DNA of 64,000 nt from Kluyvera intermedia. Lineage in GTDB: Bacteria; Pseudomonadota; Gammaproteobacteria; Enterobacterales; Enterobacteriaceae. The stretch covers positions 744,001 to 808,000 of the forward strand of contig NZ_CP139986.1 in assembly GCF_034424175.1 (NCBI RefSeq), in the 5' to 3' direction. The translations under genes were made by a program, and so were the position numbers. This document shows positions 8,519 to 17,669 of the stretch, one piece after another. Below the pieces are notes generated by a model that was given only the letters and a program-made list of their open reading frames with translations, did no database searches and had not been told where the DNA came from. Position 1 is the stretch's first letter. Every line of letters starts with the position of its first letter.

Positions 8519-9256
8519 ATGCTATCAATTTTACGTATGATTATTGTTGTCATTTATTGCATTCTGGTCTGCATTTTTGGCTGTATCTATTGCCTGTTCA
8601 GCCCACGCAATCCAAAACATGTTTCTACTTTTGGCCGTCTGTTTGGCCGTCTGTCATCCGTTTTTGGTTTAAAAGTCGAGCTTCGTAAGCCAGCGGATGC
8701 TGAAAGCTACGGCAACGCTATCTATATTGCGAACCACCAGAACAACTACGACATGGTGACGGCGGCGAATATCGTGCAACCGCCAACGGTGACTGTCGGG
8801 AAAAAGAGCCTGGTGTGGATCCCATTCTTCGGTCAGATTTACTGGTTAACCGGTAACTTGCTGATTGACCGTAATAACCGCGCTGCTGCGCATAGCACTA
8901 TCGCCCAGGTGGTCAAATCGTTTAAGACCCGCAAGATCTCTTTCTGGATGTTCCCGGAAGGCACGCGAAGCCGGGGCCGTGGGCTGCTGCCGTTTAAAAC
9001 CGGCGCATTTCATGCGGCGATTGCGGCGGGGGTACCGATTATTCCGGTCTGTGTTTCAAACACCTCAAATAAGATTAAACTTAACCGCTGGAATAACGGT
9101 CTGGTGATTGTTGAAATGCTGCCACCCATTGATACCAGCGCCTGGAGTAAAGATCAGGTTCGTGATTTAGCTAAACATTGCCGTGAAGTCATGAAGGCAA
9201 AAATTGCCGAGCTGGATCAGGAAGTGGCCGAGCGCGAGTCTGCCGGTAAAGTGTAA
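8519..9256 (+). CDS. plsC: 1-acyl-sn-glycerol-3-phosphate acyltransferase PlsC
   Basis: The 245-residue inner-membrane enzyme makes phosphatidic acid by acylating lysophosphatidic acid at position 2, a step in all phospholipid synthesis. An N-terminal hydrophobic anchor (about residues 3-25) is followed by the acyltransferase motifs: HX4D in NHQNNYDM, the glycerol-phosphate-binding FPEGTRSRG motif, and a GVPIIPV segment. Length and start (ATG at 8519) match E. coli PlsC. It sits between parC and ftsP as in E. coli, with a 224-bp gap before it that probably contains its promoter. Confidence 0.97.
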   Translation: MLSILRMIIVVIYCILVCIFGCIYCLFSPRNPKHVSTFGRLFGRLSSVFGLKVELRKPADAESYGNAIYIANHQNNYDMVTAANIVQPPTVTVGKKSLVWIPFFGQIYWLTGNLLIDRNNRAAAHSTIAQVVKSFKTRKISFWMFPEGTRSRGRGLLPFKTGAFHAAIAAGVPIIPVCVSNTSNKIKLNRWNNGLVIVEMLPPIDTSAWSKDQVRDLAKHCREVMKAKIAELDQEVAERESAGKV

Positions 9257-9354
9257 AAACGCCCCACGACGTGGGCTGATGCCTGCGTTGTATGCTGTTT
9301 TGCTGTTGGGAAAGTGATTTCCCCTTTTGATTTGTCAGTTTTGATGGAGCTTAT

Positions 9355-10767
9355 ATGTCACTCAGTCGGCGTCAGTTTATTCAGGCTTCGGGCGTTGCGC
9401 TTTGTGCGGGCGCTGTGCCGCTGAGGGCTCAGGCCGCAGGCAAACAGCCTGTGCTGCCGGTACCTCCGCTGCTGGAGTCTCGCCGTGGACAGCCGCTTTT
9501 CTTAACGATGCAGCGGACGCACTGGTCCTTTTCAGAAGGCACCCGCGCGTACGTATGGGGTATCAATGGCCGCTACCTTGGGCCAACTATCCGCGTCTGG
9601 AAAGGCGATGACGTTAAGCTCATCTACAGCAATCGACTCACTGAAAATGTCGCCATGACCATTCGTGGTTTGCAGGTGCCGGGCCCGCTGATTGGCGGTG
9701 CGGCACGCATGATGTCGCCGAACGCCGACTGGGCGCCGGTGTTGCCGATTCGTCAGAGTGCGGCAACCCTGTGGTATCAGGCCAATACGCCAAACCATAC
9801 AGCACAGCAGGTTTATAACGGCCTGGCGGGCATGTGGTTAATTGAAGATGAAGTAAGTAAGTCCTTACCATTCCCTAATCACTACGGAGTCGATGACTTC
9901 CCGGTCATCATCCAGGATAAGCGTCTGGATAACTTCGGTACCCCGGTGTACGACGAACCGGGCAGCGGCGGTTTTGTTGGCGATACGCTGTTGGTTAATG
10001 GCGTGCAGGGGCCCTATGTGGAAGTCTCTCGCGGTTGGGTGCGCTTGCGCTTGCTCAATGCCTCCAACTCCCGCCGCTATTTACTGCAAATGAGCGATGG
10101 ACGCGCGCTGCACGTTATCTCCAGCGATCAGGGTTTTCTGCCGGCACCCGTCTCGGCCACACAGATCTCACTGGCGCCAGGTGAGCGTCGGGAAGTACTG
10201 GTGGATATGACCAACGGTGATGAAGTGTCGATTACCTGTGGCGAGTCGGCAAGCATCATGGAACGTATTCGTGGATTCTTCGAACCTTCAAGTATCCTGA
10301 TCTCGACGCTGGTGCTGACCCTTCGCCCGACGGGGCTGCTGCCGCTGGTGACCGATAACTTACCGATGCGCATATTGCCGGCGGAAATTCTCGGCGGTAC
10401 TCCCATTCGCAGCCGCGATATCATGCTGGGCGACGATCCGGGCATCAACGGTCAGTTGTGGGATCCGCAGCGTATTGATATTACCGCCCAGCAGGGAACC
10501 TGGGAGCGCTGGACGGTTCGTGCCGACGCGCCGCAGTCGTTCCATATTGAAGGGGTGATGTTCCAGATCCGCAACGTCAACGGCGCAACGCCGATGCCGG
10601 AAGACCGGGGCTGGAAAGATACGGTGTGGGTTGATGGTCAGGTTGAACTGCTGGTGTATTACGCTCAGCCATCCTGGCCGCACTTCCCGTTCCAGTATTC
10701 CAGCCAGACGCTGGAACTGGCCGACAGGGGTTCCATTGGTCAAATTTTGGTTAACCCCGCGCCGTAA
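9355..10767 (+). CDS. ftsP: Divisome protein FtsP (SufI)
   Basis: This 470-residue periplasmic multicopper-oxidase-fold protein, the same length as E. coli FtsP, stabilises the division machinery under stress. The N-terminus carries a Tat signal, SRRQFIQASG, with a hydrophobic stretch ending AQAAG, so it is exported folded. Three cupredoxin domains can be followed. The usual HxH copper ligands are absent, as in E. coli SufI, so a structural rather than enzymatic role is expected. It lies downstream of plsC after a hairpin (GCCCCACG/CGTGGGC, near 9262-9277). Confidence 0.96.
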   Translation: MSLSRRQFIQASGVALCAGAVPLRAQAAGKQPVLPVPPLLESRRGQPLFLTMQRTHWSFSEGTRAYVWGINGRYLGPTIRVWKGDDVKLIYSNRLTENVAMTIRGLQVPGPLIGGAARMMSPNADWAPVLPIRQSAATLWYQANTPNHTAQQVYNGLAGMWLIEDEVSKSLPFPNHYGVDDFPVIIQDKRLDNFGTPVYDEPGSGGFVGDTLLVNGVQGPYVEVSRGWVRLRLLNASNSRRYLLQMSDGRALHVISSDQGFLPAPVSATQISLAPGERREVLVDMTNGDEVSITCGESASIMERIRGFFEPSSILISTLVLTLRPTGLLPLVTDNLPMRILPAEILGGTPIRSRDIMLGDDPGINGQLWDPQRIDITAQQGTWERWTVRADAPQSFHIEGVMFQIRNVNGATPMPEDRGWKDTVWVDGQVELLVYYAQPSWPHFPFQYSSQTLELADRGSIGQILVNPAP

Positions 10768-10926
10768 TTAAGAAAATCCCGGCGTCATCGTGACGCCGTC
10801 AATAGCCCGGCCGAGCAGCGCGACGCCGGGTTATCAATCCGTTAAAATTCCCGCTTCATTCGTACGGCATTCAGGCTTATAATCCCCGACCTTTGATTAT
10901 TTTTTTACCATTTTTTTGGAAGCATA

Positions 10927-13107
10927 ATGAGCGCTATCTCCCTGATCCAACCGGATCGCGACCTTTTCTCCTGGCCGCAGTACTGGGCCGCCTGCTTTGG
11001 GCCGGCACCGTTTTTGCCGATGTCACGCGAAGAGATGGATCAACTTGGCTGGGATAGCTGCGACATCATTCTGGTAACCGGCGACGCCTATGTCGACCAC
11101 CCAAGCTTTGGGATGGCGATTTGTGGTCGTATGCTGGAAGCGCAGGGGTTCCGTGTCGGGATCATCGCGCAGCCGGACTGGAACAGCAAAGACGAGTTTA
11201 TGCGTCTGGGCAAACCGAACCTGTTCTTCGGTGTGACCGCAGGCAACATGGACTCGATGATTAACCGTTATACCGCAGACCGCAAGCTGCGTCATGACGA
11301 TGCTTACACCGCAGGTAACGTGGCGGGCAAACGCCCGGACCGCGCGACGCTTGTGTATACCCAACGCTGTAAAGAAGCGTGGAAAGATGTGCCGGTGATC
11401 CTGGGCGGTATCGAAGCCAGCCTGCGTCGTACTGCGCACTATGATTACTGGTCTGATACCGTGCGTCGCTCGGTGCTGGTCGACTCCAAAGCCGACATGT
11501 TGATGTTCGGTAACGGCGAGCGTCCATTGGTGGAAGTCGCGCACCGTCTGGCTGCTGGTGAACCTATCGGCCATATCCGCGATGTGCGTAACACCGCCAT
11601 CATGGTAAAAGAAGCGCTGCCGGGCTGGAGCGGGGTGGATTCCACTCGCCTGGACATGCCGGGCAAAATCGACCCTATTCCGCATCCGTACGGTGAAGAT
11701 CTGCCGTGCGCTGATAACAAAACCGTGGCGCCGCCAAAACAAGAAGCCAAGCGCGTGACGGTCCAGCCGGCACGTCCGAAGCCGTGGGAAAAAACCTACG
11801 TGCTGTTGCCTTCTTTTGAGAAGGTGAAAGGCGACAAAGTCCTTTACGCACACGCGTCACGTATTCTTCATCATGAAACCAACCCAGGTTGTGCACGTGC
11901 GCTGATGCAAAAACACGGTGAGCGCTATATTTGGGTCAATCCACCGGCGATTCCACTGTCTACTGAAGAGATGGATAGCGTGTTTGCGCTGCCGTATAAG
12001 CGTGTTCCGCATCCTTCATATGGCGATGCGCGCATTCCGGCCTACGAGATGATCCGCTTCTCGATTAACATCATGCGCGGCTGCTTCGGCGGCTGTTCCT
12101 TCTGTTCAATTACCGAGCACGAAGGGCGTATTATCCAAAGCCGTTCTGAAGATTCGATTGTTAACGAAATCGAAGCCATTCGTGACACCGTTCCTGGTTT
12201 TACCGGTATTATCTCCGATCTTGGCGGCCCAACGGCCAACATGTATATGCTGCGCTGTAAGTCACCGCGCGCCGAGCAAACCTGTCGTCGTCTGTCCTGT
12301 GTCTATCCAAGTATTTGCGAGCACATGGACACCAACCACGAACCGACGATCAATCTCTACCGTCGCGCTCGTGATCTGAAAGGGATTAAAAAGATCCTTA
12401 TCGCTTCTGGCGTACGTTATGACATTGCCGTGGAAGACCCGCGCTACATTAAAGAACTGGCGACGCACCACGTCGGTGGTTATCTGAAGATTGCCCCGGA
12501 ACATACCGAAGAAGGGCCGCTGTCTAAGATGATGAAGCCGGGGATGGGCAGCTATGACCGCTTCAAAGAACTGTTTGATACCTTTTCAAAACAGGCGGGT
12601 AAAGAGCAGTATCTGATTCCGTACTTTATCTCCGCGCACCCGGGTACGCGTGATGAAGATATGGTGAACCTGGCGCTGTGGCTGAAGCAGCGTCGTTTCC
12701 GCCTGGATCAGGTGCAGAACTTCTATCCGTCGCCGCTGGCAAACTCGACCACCATGTATTACACCGGCAAGAACCCGCTGAGTAAGATTGGTTATAAGAG
12801 TGAAGACGTGGTGATCCCGAAAGGTGATAAGCAGCGTCGTCTGCACAAAGCGCTGCTGCGCTATCACGATCCGGCTAACTGGCCGCTGATTCGTCAGGCG
12901 CTGGAGAACATGGGTAAAAAGCACCTGATTGGCAGCCGTCGTGACTGTCTGGTACCGGCACCGACGATTGATGAAATGCGCGAAGCGCGTCGCCTGAATC
13001 GTAATACGCGTCCGGCGCTGACCAAGCACACGCCGGTAGAGCATCAGCGTCAAACGCCGAAAGCCAATGCGAATACCAAAAAACGCGTGAAAACCGCCTC
13101 ACGTTAA
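10927..13107 (+). CDS. ygiQ: YgiQ family radical SAM protein
   Basis: The 726-residue protein is close to E. coli YgiQ (739 aa). An N-terminal ~300-residue UPF0313/cobalamin-like region precedes a radical SAM core. The core carries the CxxxCxxC iron-sulfur motif within GCFGGCSFCSITEHEG. The end is a basic low-complexity tail rich in Lys, Arg, Thr and Asn (TPKANANTKKRVKTASR), which suggests nucleic-acid contact. The substrate is not established; I assign only the family. A 159-bp AT-rich leader precedes it and a strong terminator follows, so it is a single-gene unit. Confidence 0.94.
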   Translation: MSAISLIQPDRDLFSWPQYWAACFGPAPFLPMSREEMDQLGWDSCDIILVTGDAYVDHPSFGMAICGRMLEAQGFRVGIIAQPDWNSKDEFMRLGKPNLFFGVTAGNMDSMINRYTADRKLRHDDAYTAGNVAGKRPDRATLVYTQRCKEAWKDVPVILGGIEASLRRTAHYDYWSDTVRRSVLVDSKADMLMFGNGERPLVEVAHRLAAGEPIGHIRDVRNTAIMVKEALPGWSGVDSTRLDMPGKIDPIPHPYGEDLPCADNKTVAPPKQEAKRVTVQPARPKPWEKTYVLLPSFEKVKGDKVLYAHASRILHHETNPGCARALMQKHGERYIWVNPPAIPLSTEEMDSVFALPYKRVPHPSYGDARIPAYEMIRFSINIMRGCFGGCSFCSITEHEGRIIQSRSEDSIVNEIEAIRDTVPGFTGIISDLGGPTANMYMLRCKSPRAEQTCRRLSCVYPSICEHMDTNHEPTINLYRRARDLKGIKKILIASGVRYDIAVEDPRYIKELATHHVGGYLKIAPEHTEEGPLSKMMKPGMGSYDRFKELFDTFSKQAGKEQYLIPYFISAHPGTRDEDMVNLALWLKQRRFRLDQVQNFYPSPLANSTTMYYTGKNPLSKIGYKSEDVVIPKGDKQRRLHKALLRYHDPANWPLIRQALENMGKKHLIGSRRDCLVPAPTIDEMREARRLNRNTRPALTKHTPVEHQRQTPKANANTKKRVKTASR

Positions 13108-13124
13108 TCGGTAGTCGTTGAGTG

Positions 13125-13167
13125 AAAGGGAATGGAGCCTGAACAGGCTTCCATTCCCTTTTTTATT
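13125..13167. terminator. Bidirectional terminator between ygiQ and yqhG
   Basis: A long stem (AAAGGGAATGGAGCCT paired with AGGCTTCCATTCCCTTT) is followed by a T-run on the plus strand and preceded by an A-rich side that serves the minus strand. It separates converging genes. Confidence 0.88.
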
Positions 13168-13168
13168 A

Positions 13169-14101
13169 TTAGTTTCCTTTCTCCATCTTTGATGTTGTGG
13201 CGCGCATCTGTGCCAGCAAACTTCCCTCTTGTGGGCGAACCACATCCGCGACCGTCCAGTCACCTTCAATGCGTTGTAGATTGAGGATCTGAGAGAATGA
13301 GGATTGTTGACTGTTATTGCCCAGCATGAGCTTCACTTGAACACGAGCGCTGGTGGCGGTGTGCTCAACGACCTTAAGCGCATTGGGGCTGACAAACTTC
13401 GTGGCATCACAGTTGCACAGTGGATTGGCATAGAGATACTGCCAGTCATGGGTTTTGTCGGTATCGGTATGAAAGGCTGCTTGCTCATAAATCTCCACCG
13501 CCTGACGGTAGTCGTCAGAAACGACCCACGTCCACGGCCAGGTGGCATCGTTAAGATGCTCGAACAAGGCGCGAACATAATCCTGTGGCTGCTCTCTTTG
13601 CATGGCGGCAAGGGCGGCGAGCGTTTGCTGATTATTGCTATTAAGGGAGTGGTACAGGCTGTTTTCATTGCTGATGATGTCATCAACGACCCAGCGATTG
13701 CCTTCTGCGACCAGGCGTAGCGTCTGTGAGACAGTCTCCGGGTTGTCACTAAAGGGGCGAAAGCGCACTTTGGCATCAGCGTGTCCGGCATATTTCTGTT
13801 CAACCGTGACGTTTTCTAGTACAAGATGTTGAAAATCCTGGCAATTACAGAGGGGATCGGCGTCAAGCCAGTTCCCGTCGCCTGGCAAGGTTAATTTTTC
13901 ATCTAGCGTAATGGCCTGGCGCAGTCGTGCAGAAAACGAGGATGGGTCAAATTTAGCGTAGGCGGTATCACCGGTATAGGGTTGATAAACCTGTCTGATA
14001 GTCTGCTCGGGTGATAACAACGGCATGCCGGCCTGAGCCGTTGGGACAAAGTTCAAAAGAATGAAAATAAACAGCAACGGCCATGTCGCCAGTGATTTCA
14101 T
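13169..14101 (-). CDS. yqhG: Exported DUF3828 protein YqhG
   Basis: This 310-residue protein of unknown function is homologous to E. coli YqhG. A signal peptide (MKSLATWPLLFIFILLNF, cleaved after TAQA) puts it in the periplasm. The mature part is an internal duplication. Each half has a PLCNC motif (DADPLCNC near residue 80, YANPLCNC near 225) followed by a strand-rich segment ending WVVDDI or WTVADV. The paired cysteines probably form disulfides. It is transcribed separately, between the ygiQ terminator and the dkgA terminator. Confidence 0.88.
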   Translation of the reverse strand: MKSLATWPLLFIFILLNFVPTAQAGMPLLSPEQTIRQVYQPYTGDTAYAKFDPSSFSARLRQAITLDEKLTLPGDGNWLDADPLCNCQDFQHLVLENVTVEQKYAGHADAKVRFRPFSDNPETVSQTLRLVAEGNRWVVDDIISNENSLYHSLNSNNQQTLAALAAMQREQPQDYVRALFEHLNDATWPWTWVVSDDYRQAVEIYEQAAFHTDTDKTHDWQYLYANPLCNCDATKFVSPNALKVVEHTATSARVQVKLMLGNNSQQSSFSQILNLQRIEGDWTVADVVRPQEGSLLAQMRATTSKMEKGN

Positions 14102-14176
14102 GAGTACGTCCCTGAAGATGAAAAGTCATCGGGCAAGTTAACAACGTCGAGCGTAGGAAGGGTATTGATGATTTCT

Positions 14177-14202
14177 GAAAAAGCCCGGCGAGAGCCGGGC
14201 TT
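14177..14202 (-). terminator. Rho-independent terminator after dkgA
   Basis: AAGCCCGGC and GCCGGGCTT form a tight stem with a 4-base loop. On the minus strand it is followed by TTTTTC, just after the dkgA stop. Confidence 0.85.
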
Positions 14203-14208
14203 GAAGGG

Positions 14209-15036
14209 TTAACCGCCGAATTGATCCGGATCCGGGCCTAAACGTTTGCCCTTATCCAGTGCGGTGAGGTCGGTTAATTCGTCTTTATCCAGACGGAAAT
14301 CCCAGACATCAAAGTTTTCCGCAATGCGCGATGGCGTGACCGATTTCGGGATCACCACCAGGCCTTTGTCGAGGTGCCAGCGGATCACAATCTGCGCAGG
14401 CGTTTTACCGTATTTCTCTGCCAGTTTATGAATGATTTTCTGATCGAAAACACCTTCACCACCCTGTGCGAGCGGGCTCCAGGATTCGGTCTGAATTTTG
14501 TGCGTGGCGTTCCAGGCATTTAACTGACGTTGCTGCATCAGCGGATGGAGCTCGATCTGGTTAATCACCGGTGCAACGCCTGTTTCATCAATCAAGCGTT
14601 GCAGGTGAGGCACCTGGAAGTTACACACGCCGATGCTCTTGACCAGCCCCTGCTTTTGCAGCTCAATCAGCCCTTTCCAGGCTTCAACATAATGGTCGAT
14701 GGCAGGCACGGGCCAATGGATTAAATACAGATCAAGATAGTCGAGCTTAAGATGTTCCAGGCTCTCCTGTAGGGCTTCGGCAGGGCGTAAATGTGCATCG
14801 TTCCACAGCTTGGAGGTGATAAACAGATCTTCGCGAGGAATACCCGCACTGCTAATCGCTTTACCGACTCCCGATTCGTTTTTGTATGCGGCGGCGGTAT
14901 CAATAGACCGGTAGCCCACCTCGACAGCCTTATGAACTGCGGTGACTACCTCTTCATTGCTGGCCTGCCATACGCCCAGGCCCAACTGCGGCATTACATT
15001 GCCATCGTGCAGCTTAATCACGGTTGGATTTGTCAT
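14209..15036 (-). CDS. dkgA: 2,5-diketo-D-gluconate reductase A / methylglyoxal reductase DkgA
   Basis: The 275-residue aldo-keto reductase is the same length as E. coli DkgA. It reduces 2,5-diketogluconate, methylglyoxal and beta-keto esters with NADPH in the cytosol. The AKR tetrad is visible: Asp and Tyr in SIDTAAAYKNE, Lys in FITSKLWND, and His in YLIHWP. The NADPH-binding end has VVIPKSVTPSRIAENFDV. I chose the ATG at 15036, with a GGAG site, giving MTNPTVIKLHDG; the open frame continues upstream into an ERIC element. It follows yqhD on the same strand, an arrangement activated by YqhC in E. coli. Confidence 0.96.
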   Translation of the reverse strand: MTNPTVIKLHDGNVMPQLGLGVWQASNEEVVTAVHKAVEVGYRSIDTAAAYKNESGVGKAISSAGIPREDLFITSKLWNDAHLRPAEALQESLEHLKLDYLDLYLIHWPVPAIDHYVEAWKGLIELQKQGLVKSIGVCNFQVPHLQRLIDETGVAPVINQIELHPLMQQRQLNAWNATHKIQTESWSPLAQGGEGVFDQKIIHKLAEKYGKTPAQIVIRWHLDKGLVVIPKSVTPSRIAENFDVWDFRLDKDELTDLTALDKGKRLGPDPDQFGG

Positions 15037-15056
15037 GCATTTCTCCTTTTCACGAA

Positions 15057-15078
15057 CTTCTCGGGGCGAGCCCGAGAA
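15057..15078. repeat. Small inverted repeat in the yqhD-dkgA gap
   Basis: TTCTCGGG and CCCGAGAA flank a 6-base loop, 21 bp before the dkgA start. It could pause transcription or protect the yqhD mRNA end. Confidence 0.5.
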
Positions 15079-15102
15079 GGTTTGTAGGATCAAGTTTGGT
15101 CT

Positions 15103-15224
15103 ATCCCCGTCATACTTCAAGTTGCAGGTGCGTTGGCTACGATCGTTCACCCCAGTCACTTACTTGAGTAAGCTCCTGGGGTTCACTCTCTTGCCGCCTT
15201 CCTGCAACTCGAATTATTTAGGGG
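15103..15224. repeat. ERIC element (intergenic repeat unit)
   Basis: About 122 bp between yqhD and dkgA form a long imperfect palindrome. The core reads CACCCCAGTCACTTACTT followed by AGTAAGCTCCTGGGGTTCAC, matching the two classic ERIC primer sites. The ends are CTTCAAGTTGCAGG and CCTGCAACTCGAA, and the whole is bounded by CCCC and GGGG. The element is transcribed inside the yqhD-dkgA mRNA and would fold into a long hairpin there. Confidence 0.93.
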
Positions 15225-15261
15225 AAAAATATGCAAAAACGAAAGGCTAAGCGGAAAACGA

Positions 15262-16425
15262 TTAACGTGCTGCTTCGTAAATACGACGGCTTACATCGAG
15301 GGTAATATCCTGATTTTCACCCAGTTTGGTCATACCGTGTTCTTCGAGTTTTTTCAGCAGTGCAGGGATAGAACTGCCGTCCAGGCCGTAGTCGGAGAAG
15401 CGAGTTGGCACGCCCATCTGTTCGAAGAAGCTACGGGTTGCGGCGATGGCAGCGTCGATACGCGCATCGTCAGAACCTTCGGTAATGTTCCACACGCGTT
15501 CGGCGTATTGCAGCAGCTTAGCGCGTTTGGTATCACGCTTTTCATTCCACAGAGAAGGCAGAACGATAGCCAGCGTTTGGGCGTGATCCAGACCGTGCAT
15601 TGCGGTCAGCTCGTGGCCCAGCATATGCGTCGCCCAGTCCTGCGGGACGCCTGCGCCAATCAGACCGTTCAGAGCCTGAGTTGCTGCCCACATGATGTTG
15701 GCGCGCACAGCGTAGTTTTCTGGTTCTTGCAGCGCTTTCGGGCCGTCTTCGACCAGCGTCAGCAAAATACCTTCCGCAAAGCGATCCTGAATTTTGCCAT
15801 CAACCGGATAGGTGACGTACTGCTCAACGGTGTGAACAAAGGCGTCAACTACGCCGTTCGCAACCTGACGAGGAGGCAGAGTGTAGGTGTAAACCGGGTC
15901 AAGAATGGCGAATACTGGCTGTACGTGTGGTGACATAAACGCGCGTTTGTCACCGGTAGTTTTACGTGAAACGACGGCACCTTTGTTTGATTCAGAACCG
16001 GTCGCTGGCAGCGTCAGCACAGAGCCCATTGGGATTGCGCTGGTGACTTTGCTGCCGTAAGTTTCAAGGATTTCCCACGGGTCGATGTTGACGTCGTAGT
16101 GCGCCGCTGCGGCGATAAATTTGGTACCGTCGAGTACGGAACCGCCGCCGACAGCCAGCAGGAAGGTCACTTTCTGTTCGCGGGCAATTTTCACCGCGTT
16201 CATCAGCGTTTCATACGATGGGTTTGGTTCAATGCCGCCAAATTCCAGCACGTCCAGACCTTTGAGTGCATCCAGCACCTGATCCAGTACGCCGGTTTTT
16301 TTTACGCTGCCGCCGCCGTAGGTGACCATAACACGTGCGTCAGCAGGGATTTGAGCGCGCAGATTTTCGATAGCGCCTTTGCCGAACAGAATGCGGGTTG
16401 GGGTGTGAAGATCAAAATTAAACAT
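15262..16425 (-). CDS. yqhD: NADPH-dependent aldehyde reductase YqhD
   Basis: This 387-residue iron-type (group III) alcohol dehydrogenase, the same length as E. coli YqhD, reduces toxic aldehydes such as glyoxal, methylglyoxal, acrolein and malondialdehyde. The nucleotide site has GGGSVKKTG and GGGSVLDGTK. The metal ligands fall in VVDAFVHTVEQ (Asp, His) and in GHELTAMHGLDHAQ (two His), as in the zinc site of E. coli YqhD. It is transcribed with dkgA and divergently from yqhC, whose product activates it in E. coli. The 196-bp gap to yqhC holds both promoters. Confidence 0.97.
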   Translation of the reverse strand: MFNFDLHTPTRILFGKGAIENLRAQIPADARVMVTYGGGSVKKTGVLDQVLDALKGLDVLEFGGIEPNPSYETLMNAVKIAREQKVTFLLAVGGGSVLDGTKFIAAAAHYDVNIDPWEILETYGSKVTSAIPMGSVLTLPATGSESNKGAVVSRKTTGDKRAFMSPHVQPVFAILDPVYTYTLPPRQVANGVVDAFVHTVEQYVTYPVDGKIQDRFAEGILLTLVEDGPKALQEPENYAVRANIMWAATQALNGLIGAGVPQDWATHMLGHELTAMHGLDHAQTLAIVLPSLWNEKRDTKRAKLLQYAERVWNITEGSDDARIDAAIAATRSFFEQMGVPTRFSDYGLDGSSIPALLKKLEEHGMTKLGENQDITLDVSRRIYEAAR

Positions 16426-16621
16426 GGCTCGTTCCCTTATCGGTGGGTTAAAAAGAGGGCGGTGAGGGGTTACCGCCGAATGACACCATTGTGGTCTTCG
16501 CAGCCGCAGCCCTCAATGCACATTTCTGCGTTTGTCTTGCCTATTTCTCCATAGGGCTGGAGAAATACGTTAATCACAGCCAGAATGATAGCGTCGTAAA
16601 AGGGAACTGGAGCGTTCGTTG

Positions 16622-17512
16622 ATGAACCGTGAAGAGATCTGTGCGCTGCTGACAGAAAAAACTAAGCAGCTGAAAAATAAAGAACAAAACCTGAGAGCCT
16701 TGCTGCCGGATATCCAGCTACTTTACGGTACACAGCCTTATGCGCGCACGCCGGTGATGTACCGGCCTGGCATCGTTTTTCTCTTTTCCGGTTATAAAAT
16801 CGGTTATATCAACGAGCGTACCTTCCGCTACGATGCCAATGAATACCTACTGCTTACCGTACCTTTACCCTTCGAATGTGAAACTTTTGCGACCGAAGAA
16901 GCGCCATTGGCCGGATTACGTCTTGATGTCGATATTTTGCAGTTGCAGGAACTGCTGATGGAGATTGGGGAAGATACGCTGTTCCGCCCAGGGATTGCGG
17001 AAAGCGGCATTAACTCCGCCACGTTATCAGATGAGATCCTTTGTGCCGCAGAACGACTGCTGGATGTCATGGAGCATCCGCTGGACGCACGTATTCTGGG
17101 TAAGCAGATCATCCGCGAAATGCTGTATCACGTATTGACCGGGCCGCGCGGCGGGGCGCTGATGGCGCTGGTGAGTCGTCAAACGCATTTCAGCCAAATT
17201 AGCCGGGTGCTAAAGCGTATTGAGGGCCAGTACACCGAAACGCTGAGCGTTGACCAACTGGCTGCCGAGGCGAATATGAGTTTGTCAGCGTTCCACCATA
17301 ATTTTAAATCCGTGACCAGCACGTCGCCGCTGCAATATCTGAAAGCTTACCGCTTGCACAAAGCGAGGATGATGATGGTGCATGACGGCCTGAAGGCCAG
17401 CGCGGCGGCGATGCAGGTAGGCTATGAAAGCGCATCACAGTTTAGCCGCGAGTTTAAGCGCTATTTCGGCATGACGCCGGGGGAAGATGCGGCAAGATTA
17501 CGCGGGATATAG
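16622..17512 (+). CDS. yqhC: AraC-family activator YqhC
   Basis: The 296-residue regulator has an N-terminal AraC-type ligand/dimer domain (AraC_N, about residues 15-170). Two C-terminal helix-turn-helix motifs follow, LSVDQLAAEANMSLSAFHHNF and ASAAAMQVGYESASQFSREF, ending in the typical FKRYFGMTP. In E. coli YqhC senses aldehyde stress and activates yqhD-dkgA, and the divergent arrangement here supports the same role. I take the ATG at 16622; a TTG three bases upstream is in frame but less likely. GGAG lies about 11 bases upstream. Confidence 0.94.
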   Translation: MNREEICALLTEKTKQLKNKEQNLRALLPDIQLLYGTQPYARTPVMYRPGIVFLFSGYKIGYINERTFRYDANEYLLLTVPLPFECETFATEEAPLAGLRLDVDILQLQELLMEIGEDTLFRPGIAESGINSATLSDEILCAAERLLDVMEHPLDARILGKQIIREMLYHVLTGPRGGALMALVSRQTHFSQISRVLKRIEGQYTETLSVDQLAAEANMSLSAFHHNFKSVTSTSPLQYLKAYRLHKARMMMVHDGLKASAAAMQVGYESASQFSREFKRYFGMTPGEDAARLRGI

Positions 17513-17515
17513 TGC

Positions 17516-17650
17516 GGGGCCAACCCCGGCGGCGCTGCGCTTGGCCGAGCTACAATGTCAAATGCCGTAGCCCGGTCAAATTCGGTATGGTGAAACCGGG
17601 CAAATCGTAGCCCGGGCGAGGCGTTCACGCCGACCCCGGGGAGGCTCGGC
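17516..17650. repeat. Cluster of GC-rich REP-like palindromes
   Basis: Between the converging yqhC and yghB are several short inverted repeats. Examples are GGGGCCAACCCC, two copies of a GTAGCCCGG motif with a nearby CCGGGC partner, and CCCGGGCGAGGCG followed by CCCCGGGGAGGC. The layout looks like a BIME that can end both transcripts. Confidence 0.6.
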
Positions 17651-17669
17651 GTCTGACCCGACGATGCAA

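Noticed and set aside
11023..11853. Long antisense frame opposite ygiQ
   Set aside because: It lies fully inside a conserved gene, has histidine/arginine-rich unlikely composition and no ribosome site; a codon-bias shadow.
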